Shown piece by piece: positions 39,055-46,646 of a stretch of DNA of 64,000 bases. The notes beneath the pieces are model-generated. The model was not told the DNA's origin and did not search any database. It saw nothing but the letters and a program-made list of their open reading frames with translations. How positions within the stretch are numbered: the first letter of the stretch is position 1; each line of letters opens with the position of its first letter. A program made the translations under genes and the position numbers. The DNA comes from a bacterium (lineage in GTDB: Bacteria > Myxococcota > UBA727 > JAUIJE01), in NCBI GenBank assembly GCA_030431455.1, contig JAUIJE010000003.1, positions 514,360-578,359 on the forward strand. Reading direction: 5' to 3'.

Positions 39055-39825
39055 TCAGGACCGGCGACGGCGGCGGCGGGCGAGGAGCCCGGTCGCCAGC
39101 AGGGGCAACAGGGTGCCGGCCGGGAGGGCGGCGCACGACGAGGACGGCTCGGCCGGGGCCGGGGTCTTCTCGGCATCCAGCGCCGGGGTCTTGGCCGGCT
39201 CGTCGCCCCCAGACGGGTCCTGGGCGCCCCCGGCGGCGGCGGGGGTGTCCGACGCGGCGGCGGGTTTTTCCCCGGTGTCGCCGGCGGCGGCTTCGGCGCC
39301 TTCGGGGGCTGGGTCTTTGCCCGCGGGGTCCACCGCGCCGTGGGCGGGCCCTTGGGGGGAGGCCTCGGGAACTTTCAGTTCTTTGCCGTCGGCGATCCAT
39401 TTTTCGATCGCTGCGAGGTGGGCGTGGGCCCCTTTGTCGTCGAGCATGGCCGAGGCCGAGCAACTGTTGTCGTACCAGTTGCCGTCCCGGGCCCCCACGA
39501 ACAGGATGTACTTCTTGCCCGCTTCGTACTTGCGGCCGCAGGCGGCCGACGACGCCGCGGTGACCAGCGGCTGGGTCTTGCCCACCTCGCCTTTGCCCTT
39601 GAACATCTTTTCGATCTTCGCCTGGTAGGCGATGTTGGTCCGGGCGAGCCGGACCTCCTCGTCGGTGGGCACTTTGGCGATGTTCACCAACGCGATGGCT
39701 TCGGACGCTTTGATCGCCATGTCGATGTCGATCGGGCCACACCGGCAGGCCGCGGCCTCTGGGGCGTAGGCCCACACCAGAGCCCCCAGCGAGGCGGCAC
39801 AGAGCAGAGTCGTAGATCGGGTCAT
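39055..39825 (-). CDS. Secreted TIMP/netrin-like protein with MYXO-CTERM-like tail
   Basis: 256 residues; ATG follows GGAGG at 5 nt. A signal peptide ends at EAAA|CRCGP, so the mature protein would begin with Cys27-Arg-Cys29. This free N-terminal CxC is the hallmark of the NTR/TIMP fold (a lipobox reading is also possible). Further Cys residues follow at AACGRKY and NSCSASAM. Residues about 150-225 are an Ala/Pro/Glu linker. The C-terminus reads SSSC, a hydrophobic helix (LPAGTLLPLLATGLLA) and six Arg, the pattern of MYXO-CTERM sorting signals that are cut and lipid-anchored at the Cys. I infer a surface-held NTR-domain protein. Animal TIMPs inhibit metalloproteases; the bacterial role is unknown. 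Confidence 0.8.
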   Translation of the reverse strand: MTRSTTLLCAASLGALVWAYAPEAAACRCGPIDIDMAIKASEAIALVNIAKVPTDEEVRLARTNIAYQAKIEKMFKGKGEVGKTQPLVTAASSAACGRKYEAGKKYILFVGARDGNWYDNSCSASAMLDDKGAHAHLAAIEKWIADGKELKVPEASPQGPAHGAVDPAGKDPAPEGAEAAAGDTGEKPAAASDTPAAAGGAQDPSGGDEPAKTPALDAEKTPAPAEPSSSCAALPAGTLLPLLATGLLARRRRRRS

Positions 39826-39929
39826 GGGGTCCTCCGGACGCTTGCTTTAGCGCACTTGGCCGGCCGGACTCAATCCGCCGGCGGTGGTGCCGACGAGAAA
39901 AGCCGCGCGCGGTTGGTTACCCTGGCGTC

Positions 39930-42900
39930 ATGAAGCGTTTCGCGCCGTGGTGGAGGTTGTGGTGGTGTCTTCCCTGCTTGTGGGGCGGGGCGTGCACCCT
40001 CGTGGTCGGGGTCCACAACGCGAGCGAGACCGGCGACGGGGATGGCGACGGAGATGGCGACGGCGACGGCGACGGCGACGGGGATGGTGACGGCGACGGC
40101 GACGGGGATGGTGACGGCGACGGCGACGGCGACGGCGACCCGGGGGGCCCGCCGCCCCGGCTGAACGAATGGATGGCGGACAACGATGGCACGTTGCTCG
40201 ACGAGGACGGGGACGAGAGCGACTGGATCGAACTGTTCAATCCCGAGGCGGTGCCGATCTCCCTCGACGGGTTTTTCCTGTCTGACGACGAACGCGAGCC
40301 GGACAAGTGGCGTTTCCCCGACGTGACCATGCCGGCCAAGAGCCACCTGGTGGTGTTCGCCTCGCGCAAAAACCGCCGGGTGCCGGGCCAGCCGCTGCAC
40401 ACCAACTTCGCCCTGTCCAACGACGGGGACGACGACCTGGTGCTCACCCGCCCCGACGGGCTCACCGTGGTCGAAGCCTACGCGCCATTCCCGTTTCAGG
40501 TCGAAGACATCTCCTACGGCCGGTCCGGCCCGGCCGAGACCCGCACCGCTGTCGCCGCCGGCGCCACCGCGTCCTACACCACGTCGTTCCCCCCGGTGGA
40601 CTTCGCCGCCCCGGGCTTCGACGACAGCGCATGGCCCACCGCCCCCCTCCCCCTCGGCTTCGGCCACCCCGGCATCGCGCCCGCGAGCGACCTGTCCGCG
40701 GCCATGCTCGGCGCCACCGCGCTTTTGACCGTGCGCGTGCCCTTCACCATCGACGCCGACCTCACCCCCGCGGCCTTGGACCTCGAGGTGGTCGGCCAGG
40801 ACGGCCTCATCGTGCGCGTCGATGGCGCCGAGGTGTTCCGCCACTTCGCGCCCCTGGACGTTCAGCCCGATTCCCGCGCCACCGCCGCCCTCCCCGACGA
40901 GGACCACGCCGTGTTCGAGCGGCTCGCGCTCTCCCCCGACCTCGCCCCCGGCCCCCACGTCATCGCGCTCAGCGTGCTCAACGACGCCCTCGACTCCCCC
41001 ACGTTGTTTGCCGACCTGCGCCTCGACGTCGTCTACGGCGACGCCGACGCCGCCCCCGGCCCCCCGGGGTATCTCGAACGCCCCACCCCCGGCGCCCCCA
41101 ATGTCGCTGCGCTTCCCGGCATCGTGGCCCCCCTCACCTTCGACCCGCCCCGGGGCCACCACGACGCCCCCTTCGAGCTCGCCATCACCTGCCCCACCCC
41201 CGGGGCCACCATCCACTACACCCTCGACGGCACCGATCCCCGCGACCCGGGGGCCCTGGTCTACACCGGCCCGCTGCCCATCGCGGGCACCTCGGTCGTC
41301 CGCGCCTACGCCACCGAAGGCGACCAGTGGCCCACCGCCCCGGTGACCCACACCCATCTGTTCGCCGGCGACATCGCGACCCAGTTCGCCGACGGCAGCG
41401 CGCCCCCCGGCTTCCCCTCTGGCAATGTCAATGGACAGGTCCTTGACTACGGCATGGACCCCGACGTCACCGGCCCCGCGGGGGCCGCGGCGGTGCGAGA
41501 CGCGCTCCTCGCGATTCCTTCCCTCTCGTTGGTCACCGATCCCGCCCACCTGTTCGACCCCGACGACGGCATCTACACCCACCCCGGCAACCGCGGCCGG
41601 GCCTGGGAGCGCCCGGTGTCCATCGAGGTGTTGCCCCACCAGGGCGACGCCGGCTTTCACCAACCCGGGGGGGTGCGCATCCGGGGCGGCTATTCACGAT
41701 CTCCCCAGAACCCCAAACACGCCTTTCGGCTCTTCTTCCGCGCCGAATACGGCGACGGCTGGCTCAACCACCCCTGGTTCGGCCCCGACGAAGTCGATCG
41801 CTTCAAGAACATCGACCTGCGCACCGCCCAGAACTACTCCTGGTCATTCCAGGGGTCGGGGGAGAACACATTTTTGCGGGAGGTGTTCGCCCGGGACTCC
41901 CAACGTGACATCGGCCAGCCCTACACCCGCAGCCGCTTCCACCATCTCTTCATCAACGGCGTGTACTGGGGGCTGTACATGACCCAAGAGCGCGCCGAGG
42001 CCGCCTACGGCCAGACCCACCTCGGCGGTCACCGCGACGATTACGACGTTGTCAAATCGTCCGGCGCGGCCGGGGGCTACACCACCGAGGCCACCGACGG
42101 CGACCTCTACGGGGCCTGGGCCGCGCTTCACGACCTCAGCCAGCAGCAGCGACTGGACGGCGACCTCGACCGCTATTTCCTGATGCAAGGGCTCCTCCCC
42201 GACGGCACCGACGACCCCGCCGCCCCCGCGCTGCTCGACGTCGACAACCTCATCGATTACATGCTGATCATTTTCTACACCGGAAGCTACGACGCGCCGC
42301 TCTCCACATTTTTGGGCGGCGCGTCCAACAACTGGTACGGGATGCGCGACCGGCTCGGCGACCGCGGCTTTGCCTTTTTCCTGCACGACGCCGAACACGC
42401 CATGGGCGCCGGGGGCCAAGGGCCCGAACAACAAAACCGGGTCGGGCCCTACTACGAAGGCCAACAGGGCGTGTTCGAGCGCAGCAACCCGCAGTACTTT
42501 CACCAAGACCTGCTCGCCACCGACGAGTACCGCGTGCGCTTCGCCGATCGCGCCCACCGCGCGCTGTTCGATGGCGGGGTGCTCACCGTGCCCGCGGTGA
42601 CCGCCCGGCTCGAGACCCGGCGCGCCACCGTGGCCGGCGCGATCCTGGCCGAGTCCGCCCGCTGGGGCGACGCCCAATCCGCGGTGCCGTTCACCGTCGA
42701 CGACTGGACCGCCGCGGTGAACGACCTGGTGCAAAACCACGTGCCCGGCCGCACCGCGGTGGTCGTCCAGCAGCTGCGCGACGGGGGCCTCTACCCGCTC
42801 ATCGACGCCCCGGTGGTGGCCCCCACCGACGACACCGTGCCCGCGGGCAGCACCCTGACCCTGAGCGCCCCGTCGGGGGTCATCCACTACACCCTCGACG

Positions 42901-43058
42901 GCACCGATCCCCGCGCCATCGGGGGCGCGGTCGCCGCCACCGCCCAGACCTGGACCGGCACCCCCGTGCTGCTGCAACAGAACCTGCCGGTACGCGCCCG
43001 CGTGCTCGACGGGGGCACCTGGAGCGCCTTGGTCGCGCGCGACTTCGTCGTCGAGTGA
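39930..43058 (+). CDS. CotH kinase-like protein with lamin-tail and chitobiase-type domains
   Basis: 1042 residues. The signal segment (RLWWCLPCLWGGAC) ends in a weak lipobox, and 18 Gly-Asp pairs (35-70) follow as a surface spacer. Next comes a lamin-tail domain (about 75-170; RLNEWMADND, DWIELFNPEAVPISL, DGFFLSDD). A beta-rich domain (about 195-370) follows, then a CHB_HEX-type module (about 400-470, IHYTLDGTDPRDPG). The CotH region (about 540-930) includes RIRGGYSRSPQNPKHAFRL, RFHHLFINGVYWGLYMTQE and FFLHDAEHAMG. A second IHYTLDGTDPR module ends the protein. CotH proteins are atypical protein kinases in spore coats and elsewhere; activity here is inferred only. It is preceded by a short divergent region shared with the TIMP-like gene. 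Confidence 0.85.
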   Translation: MKRFAPWWRLWWCLPCLWGGACTLVVGVHNASETGDGDGDGDGDGDGDGDGDGDGDGDGDGDGDGDGDGDPGGPPPRLNEWMADNDGTLLDEDGDESDWIELFNPEAVPISLDGFFLSDDEREPDKWRFPDVTMPAKSHLVVFASRKNRRVPGQPLHTNFALSNDGDDDLVLTRPDGLTVVEAYAPFPFQVEDISYGRSGPAETRTAVAAGATASYTTSFPPVDFAAPGFDDSAWPTAPLPLGFGHPGIAPASDLSAAMLGATALLTVRVPFTIDADLTPAALDLEVVGQDGLIVRVDGAEVFRHFAPLDVQPDSRATAALPDEDHAVFERLALSPDLAPGPHVIALSVLNDALDSPTLFADLRLDVVYGDADAAPGPPGYLERPTPGAPNVAALPGIVAPLTFDPPRGHHDAPFELAITCPTPGATIHYTLDGTDPRDPGALVYTGPLPIAGTSVVRAYATEGDQWPTAPVTHTHLFAGDIATQFADGSAPPGFPSGNVNGQVLDYGMDPDVTGPAGAAAVRDALLAIPSLSLVTDPAHLFDPDDGIYTHPGNRGRAWERPVSIEVLPHQGDAGFHQPGGVRIRGGYSRSPQNPKHAFRLFFRAEYGDGWLNHPWFGPDEVDRFKNIDLRTAQNYSWSFQGSGENTFLREVFARDSQRDIGQPYTRSRFHHLFINGVYWGLYMTQERAEAAYGQTHLGGHRDDYDVVKSSGAAGGYTTEATDGDLYGAWAALHDLSQQQRLDGDLDRYFLMQGLLPDGTDDPAAPALLDVDNLIDYMLIIFYTGSYDAPLSTFLGGASNNWYGMRDRLGDRGFAFFLHDAEHAMGAGGQGPEQQNRVGPYYEGQQGVFERSNPQYFHQDLLATDEYRVRFADRAHRALFDGGVLTVPAVTARLETRRATVAGAILAESARWGDAQSAVPFTVDDWTAAVNDLVQNHVPGRTAVVVQQLRDGGLYPLIDAPVVAPTDDTVPAGSTLTLSAPSGVIHYTLDGTDPRAIGGAVAATAQTWTGTPVLLQQNLPVRARVLDGGTWSALVARDFVVE
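40032..40139 (+). repeat. Gly-Asp codon repeat, (GD)18
   Basis: GGN-GAY pairs repeat 18 times. Within it a 24-bp unit containing GGGGATGGTGAC is present twice. The result is a flexible, acidic, possibly calcium-binding spacer right after the secretion signal. Copy number is likely to vary. Confidence 0.85.
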
Positions 43059-43106
43059 GCCGCGCACCCCGGACGGTTTGCATCCTGCACCAGGAATGCG
43101 CGATTT

Positions 43107-43742
43107 TTGTTGTTCGCGATGCCGCCCCCCCCGCCACCTGGTTTTGCTTTGCCCGATTGGACCGGGCCGCTCGAGCTCGACGCCCAGCTCGCCGCCACCC
43201 CCGACGACATCATGGTGCGGGGGGTGCTCATCGAGGGCTTGCGTCGACGGGCGATCACCATGGGGGTCGACCTCGGGCTTGACCGGTTTATTCCGTTCAA
43301 GGGCTATCCCATCCGGGCCCAGCTCGAGATCTTGGTGCAGGCCTCGGAGCGACTCAATCCCGACCGGCCCCGGGAGGGCCTGCGCTGGATCGGCCAGTTG
43401 GCGATGCCCAGCGTGCTCGAGACCATGCTCGGCAAGGTCATGCTCGGGGTGTTGGGCAAAAATCCGCGCAGCGTGTTCGAGCGGGCCCAGCACGCGTTCA
43501 AGAGCTTTGGGGCCAAGACCACCATCAAGCTGCACAGCCAGAGCGACGATCATGTACATATGCACTATATCGACGCCTACGCGTTCCCTCGTTGGTACCA
43601 CGTCGGCTTCATCGAAGGCACGGTCAGCGCCTTGCACCACACCCCGTCGGTGTGGACCAAGATCCACTCCCTCACCGAGGTGGAGTACTGGTGCACCTGG
43701 GTCCCCGACGCGCCCCTCGACGAGGGACCCGCCCCGGCCTAA
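43107..43742 (+). CDS. DUF2378 (TIGR02265) family protein
   Basis: 211 residues from TTG 43107, which has AGGAA 10 nt upstream; ATG 43119 is the alternative but lacks a ribosome-binding site. The segments VRGVLIEGLRRRAITMGVDLG, YPIRAQLEILVQASERLNP and ALHHTPSVWTKIHSLTEVEYWCTW match the family first described from Myxococcus xanthus and largely confined to myxobacteria. Function is unknown, and no enzyme motif is visible. Its stop TAA shares bases with the stop of the convergent amine oxidase gene. Confidence 0.8.
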   Translation: MLFAMPPPPPPGFALPDWTGPLELDAQLAATPDDIMVRGVLIEGLRRRAITMGVDLGLDRFIPFKGYPIRAQLEILVQASERLNPDRPREGLRWIGQLAMPSVLETMLGKVMLGVLGKNPRSVFERAQHAFKSFGAKTTIKLHSQSDDHVHMHYIDAYAFPRWYHVGFIEGTVSALHHTPSVWTKIHSLTEVEYWCTWVPDAPLDEGPAPA

Positions 43743-45142
43743 GACGCGGTGAGGGCCATGACCCGGTCCGCTTCACGCATTCCGCTCATCATCGCCCCGT
43801 GCACGGACTGGAAGTGGTGGGGCATGGTCGCCTCCCCCGCGAACAACAACCGTTGGCGCCATTCCGGGGCCGCCACCGCGCGGTAGTCGTCCGGCACCGC
43901 CCCCTGGGGCACATGCGAGTACGCTCCCAATGCATAGGGATCGTCGCCCCACCGCGTGAGCCGGGCCGCCACCGGCGCGGCCGGGGCCCGATCCCCGAAC
44001 AGCCCCGCGAGGCGCGCGTGGGCCGCGGCCAAGATGTCGTCGTCGGTGCGGGTGGACAGACAGGGCCGGGCGCTGGGCCCGCCGATCCAGCCCACCCAGG
44101 TCGGCGCCCCGGTGTGGTCGGAGTACTCGTCAAATACTGCATAGGCACGGTCGAGAGGGGCGGGGCCGGTGACCTGGCACAGGCGGTGGGTGTCCACCGG
44201 CGGGTCCCACCAGCGCCGGTCGTAGACGAGCACGGCCTTTTCGAGCTGGCCCACCCCGAGCCGGCCCACCGCCCGGACCTTGGCCGCGGAGAGACCAGGC
44301 CACATCTCGACGCTGCGCGCCTTGAGCACGGCCAGCGGCAAGGTGCACACCACCCGGTCCACGACCAGCGCGGGCCCGTCGTCGAAGGTGAGCTCAACGT
44401 CGTGACCGCGCCCCGAAAGCTTCCGCACCGGCCGGCCCAAGGTGATGTGCAGCCCGGTGGCGAGATGCCTGACGATGGGGCCGTAGCCGCCGTCCGGAAT
44501 GTGATTGCTTCCGTCGAGGTCGTCGTAGGCCCCGATCCCGGCGGCGGTCATCTCCGTGACCGGCCCCGCGGGGTCGGTCTCGAACAACACGGTGGCGAAG
44601 TGACGAAACGCCGCCGGGTCGAGCCCGGGGGCCGCCCATCCCGACAGGTGCTGTTCGATGACGTCGGACACCGTGGCCTGGGGGTCTTGCCCGACCAGGC
44701 GCTCGCCGGTGTGCCACAGGGCGGAAAGTTGCTGGATGTAGGCGCGGCGGGTGGGCAGGTCGAAGGCCGCGCCGTCGGCCCCGAACAAATGGGGCAAGCC
44801 AAAGCGACGCGGGCGCCAGCGCACGCCATGGGCGGCGGCGAAGGTGGCCACGGGGTTGTCGCGAATGCCGTGAAAGGTCGCGGCCCCGAGGTCCACCCGG
44901 GCCGGGCCCACGTCCACGGTGTGGACCCGACCGCCGATGCGGTCCCGCGCCTCGATGACCGAGACCCGGTGGCCGGCGTCGTGCAGGAGCCGGGCAGCGG
45001 TGAGGCCCGCCACCCCCGCGCCCACCACCGCGATGTGTTCGATGCGGGCGGGGGCCGGCGCCCGCCAGGCAATGCCTTTGGTTTTGCCGGGGCTCCACCA
45101 CGTCGCCAGGCGGGTGCGCCACGGCACCCGGGCCAAGCGCAC
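43739..45142 (-). CDS. FAD-dependent amine oxidase family protein
   Basis: 467 residues from GTG 45142. The dinucleotide-binding motif is VVGAGVAGLTAARLL (about 38-52), with E at the end of the second strand (VSVIEARDRIGGRVH). The substrate domain has DGGYGPIVRHLA, and the C-terminal FAD motif is LLFAGEATMPHHFQSVHGAMMSG. These mark the monoamine/polyamine oxidase family, which oxidises amines (or protoporphyrinogen or carotenoid-type substrates in side branches). No secretion signal is present. It starts one base after the stop of a 56-residue zinc-ribbon gene, with which it must be co-translated. Confidence 0.9.
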   Translation of the reverse strand: MRLARVPWRTRLATWWSPGKTKGIAWRAPAPARIEHIAVVGAGVAGLTAARLLHDAGHRVSVIEARDRIGGRVHTVDVGPARVDLGAATFHGIRDNPVATFAAAHGVRWRPRRFGLPHLFGADGAAFDLPTRRAYIQQLSALWHTGERLVGQDPQATVSDVIEQHLSGWAAPGLDPAAFRHFATVLFETDPAGPVTEMTAAGIGAYDDLDGSNHIPDGGYGPIVRHLATGLHITLGRPVRKLSGRGHDVELTFDDGPALVVDRVVCTLPLAVLKARSVEMWPGLSAAKVRAVGRLGVGQLEKAVLVYDRRWWDPPVDTHRLCQVTGPAPLDRAYAVFDEYSDHTGAPTWVGWIGGPSARPCLSTRTDDDILAAAHARLAGLFGDRAPAAPVAARLTRWGDDPYALGAYSHVPQGAVPDDYRAVAAPEWRQRLLFAGEATMPHHFQSVHGAMMSGMREADRVMALTAS

Positions 45143-45143
45143 G

Positions 45144-45314
45144 TCAGCCGCCTTTCCACTCCATCATGTCCATCATCGCCGCCTGGGCCCCGCCTTCGAT
45201 CTCGGCTTGCTCGCGGCGTACATCGGCGCAGTCCTCGCACAACTTCAGCGTACGCCGCCCTACCTTCACCTTCACGACCTCGTCGATCTCGTCACCGCAA
45301 TCGGCACACTGCAT
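45144..45314 (-). CDS. 56-residue zinc-ribbon-like small protein
   Basis: A short gene with strong context: ATG 45314 follows GGAGG at about 6 nt, and its TGA is separated by one base from the GTG of the amine oxidase gene. The protein begins MQCADCGDEIDEVVKVKVG, has a second pair CEDC at residues 28-31 and ends EWKGG. Two CxxC pairs (C3/C6, C28/C31) suit one zinc ion in a DksA/TraR-like ribbon with a short acidic helical tail. Regulation of, or a scaffold role beside, the oxidase is possible. I do not recognise a named family. Confidence 0.75.
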   Translation of the reverse strand: MQCADCGDEIDEVVKVKVGRRTLKLCEDCADVRREQAEIEGGAQAAMMDMMEWKGG

Positions 45315-45342
45315 GCGGGCCCTCCGTCATGGTTTGGGTGGC

Positions 45343-45372
45343 ATCATAATGTGACCGCACCGCGCTCACCAA
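45343..45372 (-). promoter_or_regulatory. Likely promoter of the zinc-ribbon/amine oxidase operon
   Basis: Read on the minus strand, TTGGTG (45372-45367) and TATGAT (45348-45343, 5 of 6 to consensus) are 18 nt apart. The -10 ends 28 nt before the ATG at 45314. The -35 match is weak. Confidence 0.4.
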
Positions 45373-45425
45373 CGGGATAGTTCCGCGGTAGCCTCGGACT
45401 CGTCTTTTCGTTTGGGGGAGTTCGA

Positions 45426-46646
45426 ATGGCGATCACACCGAGCCTGTTGGCCTGTTCGTTTGTGCTGTTGGCGGGACAACTTCCCCCCGACCCGGTCCCG
45501 CCCGCCGACAACACCGCCCCGCCCGCCGACCACACCGCACCGCCCGCCGACAACCCCGCACCGCCCGCCCACGCCGACCCGGCCCCCGCGCCCGCGGCGC
45601 CGGTCCCGGCGACCACCACCGCCCCCGCGCCGTCCGCCCCCGAGGTCGCGGTCGACACCGACGCCGACCGCATCCCCATCGTGGTGCTCAACCTCAAGCC
45701 CCTCGGGGCGAGCCCCGCGTTGGCCGAGACCGTCACCGCGCACCTCGCCGCGCACCTCGACGACCTCGGGGTGTTCCAGGTGCTCACCCAAAACGACATC
45801 CAAAACCTCGTCGACTTCGACGCCACCCGCCTCACCCTGTCCGACGAATCGGCGCGCTCGCGGCTCACGGATTTGGGCAAAGCCCTGGGGGTGCAGTACC
45901 TGATGTTCGGTCAACTCTCCAAGACCGACGCCGGGTTTGTCGTCGAGGTGGTCCTGGTCGATGCCCAGGCCACCACCGTGCTCCGGCGCGAATCCATCGC
46001 CCCCAAGAACTCGACCACCCTGCTCGCGGACAGCAACCGCGCGGTGGACACGGTGGTGCGCGGGTTGCTCGACGCCCGCCGGGGCGAGCTGTTTGTGCTC
46101 AGCGAGCAAGAAGGCGCGACCCTCTACGTCGACGGCACCGCCATCGGCGCGCTGCCCATGGCCCCGCTGTCCATCGGCGCCGGCCCCCACCGCGTAGAGG
46201 TCAAAAAGGACCTCTACGTCGCCGAGACCGTCGACGTCACCGTGCAGCCCGGCCGCCGCCTGACCAAACAAGTGGTGCTCGTGCCCACCGCGGAATGGGT
46301 CGCGAGCTACAACCGCACCGCCTGGCTCTGGGTCGCGGCCGGTTCGTTGGCCGCGGCGGTGGCGGTCGCGACCTTCGCCGCCGGCGCGGGCATCTGGGCC
46401 CTGCAGCGCATCGAGGTCGCGGGCTACCAAGCCGACCCCGATTGGCCCCGGGGCAACGAGAACCGCGACGCGATCATCCTCAAGAGCGAAGCCGACCACA
46501 CCCGCCTCACCGTCATGCGCCTCGGCGGCTATTCCCTGATGATGCTGTCCGCCATCCCCGTGGCCGCGGCCGCGGTCATCTTCGTCGCCGCCGACTACCC
46601 CGGCCGGTACGACCACCTCCTCGACCAATCCGGGACCGCCGAATGA
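45426..46646 (+). CDS. CsgG-like and PEGA domain membrane protein
   Basis: 406 residues; ATG follows GGGGGAG. The N-terminus is hydrophobic (a weak signal), followed by a 7-residue Pro-Pro-Ala-Asp repeat. Residues about 78-210 (RIPIVVLNLKPLG, VFQVLTQNDIQNLV, ALGVQYLMFGQLSKTD) resemble CsgG/TolB-N-type domains. A PEGA surface-layer motif follows (about 215-285; GATLYVDGTAIGALPMAPLS, GPHRVEVKKDLY). Two membrane segments close the protein (about 300-328 and 370-390). It is the first gene of a four-gene operon, overlapping the next gene by 4 bp. It may anchor or assemble the giant lipoproteins encoded downstream; that is inference from order and architecture. Confidence 0.8.
   Translation: MAITPSLLACSFVLLAGQLPPDPVPPADNTAPPADHTAPPADNPAPPAHADPAPAPAAPVPATTTAPAPSAPEVAVDTDADRIPIVVLNLKPLGASPALAETVTAHLAAHLDDLGVFQVLTQNDIQNLVDFDATRLTLSDESARSRLTDLGKALGVQYLMFGQLSKTDAGFVVEVVLVDAQATTVLRRESIAPKNSTTLLADSNRAVDTVVRGLLDARRGELFVLSEQEGATLYVDGTAIGALPMAPLSIGAGPHRVEVKKDLYVAETVDVTVQPGRRLTKQVVLVPTAEWVASYNRTAWLWVAAGSLAAAVAVATFAAGAGIWALQRIEVAGYQADPDWPRGNENRDAIILKSEADHTRLTVMRLGGYSLMMLSAIPVAAAAVIFVAADYPGRYDHLLDQSGTAE
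45498..45569 (+). repeat. 21-bp tandem repeat coding PPADxxA
   Basis: Three full 21-bp units (PPADNTA, PPADHTA, PPADNPA) and a partial fourth lie in frame near the N-terminus of the CsgG/PEGA protein. They form a Pro-rich extracytoplasmic spacer. Confidence 0.75.

Noticed and set aside
40032-40139. Regular repeat that might be taken for a CRISPR or satellite array
   Set aside because: The repeat is in-frame Gly-Asp codons without spacers, inside a lipoprotein-type gene.
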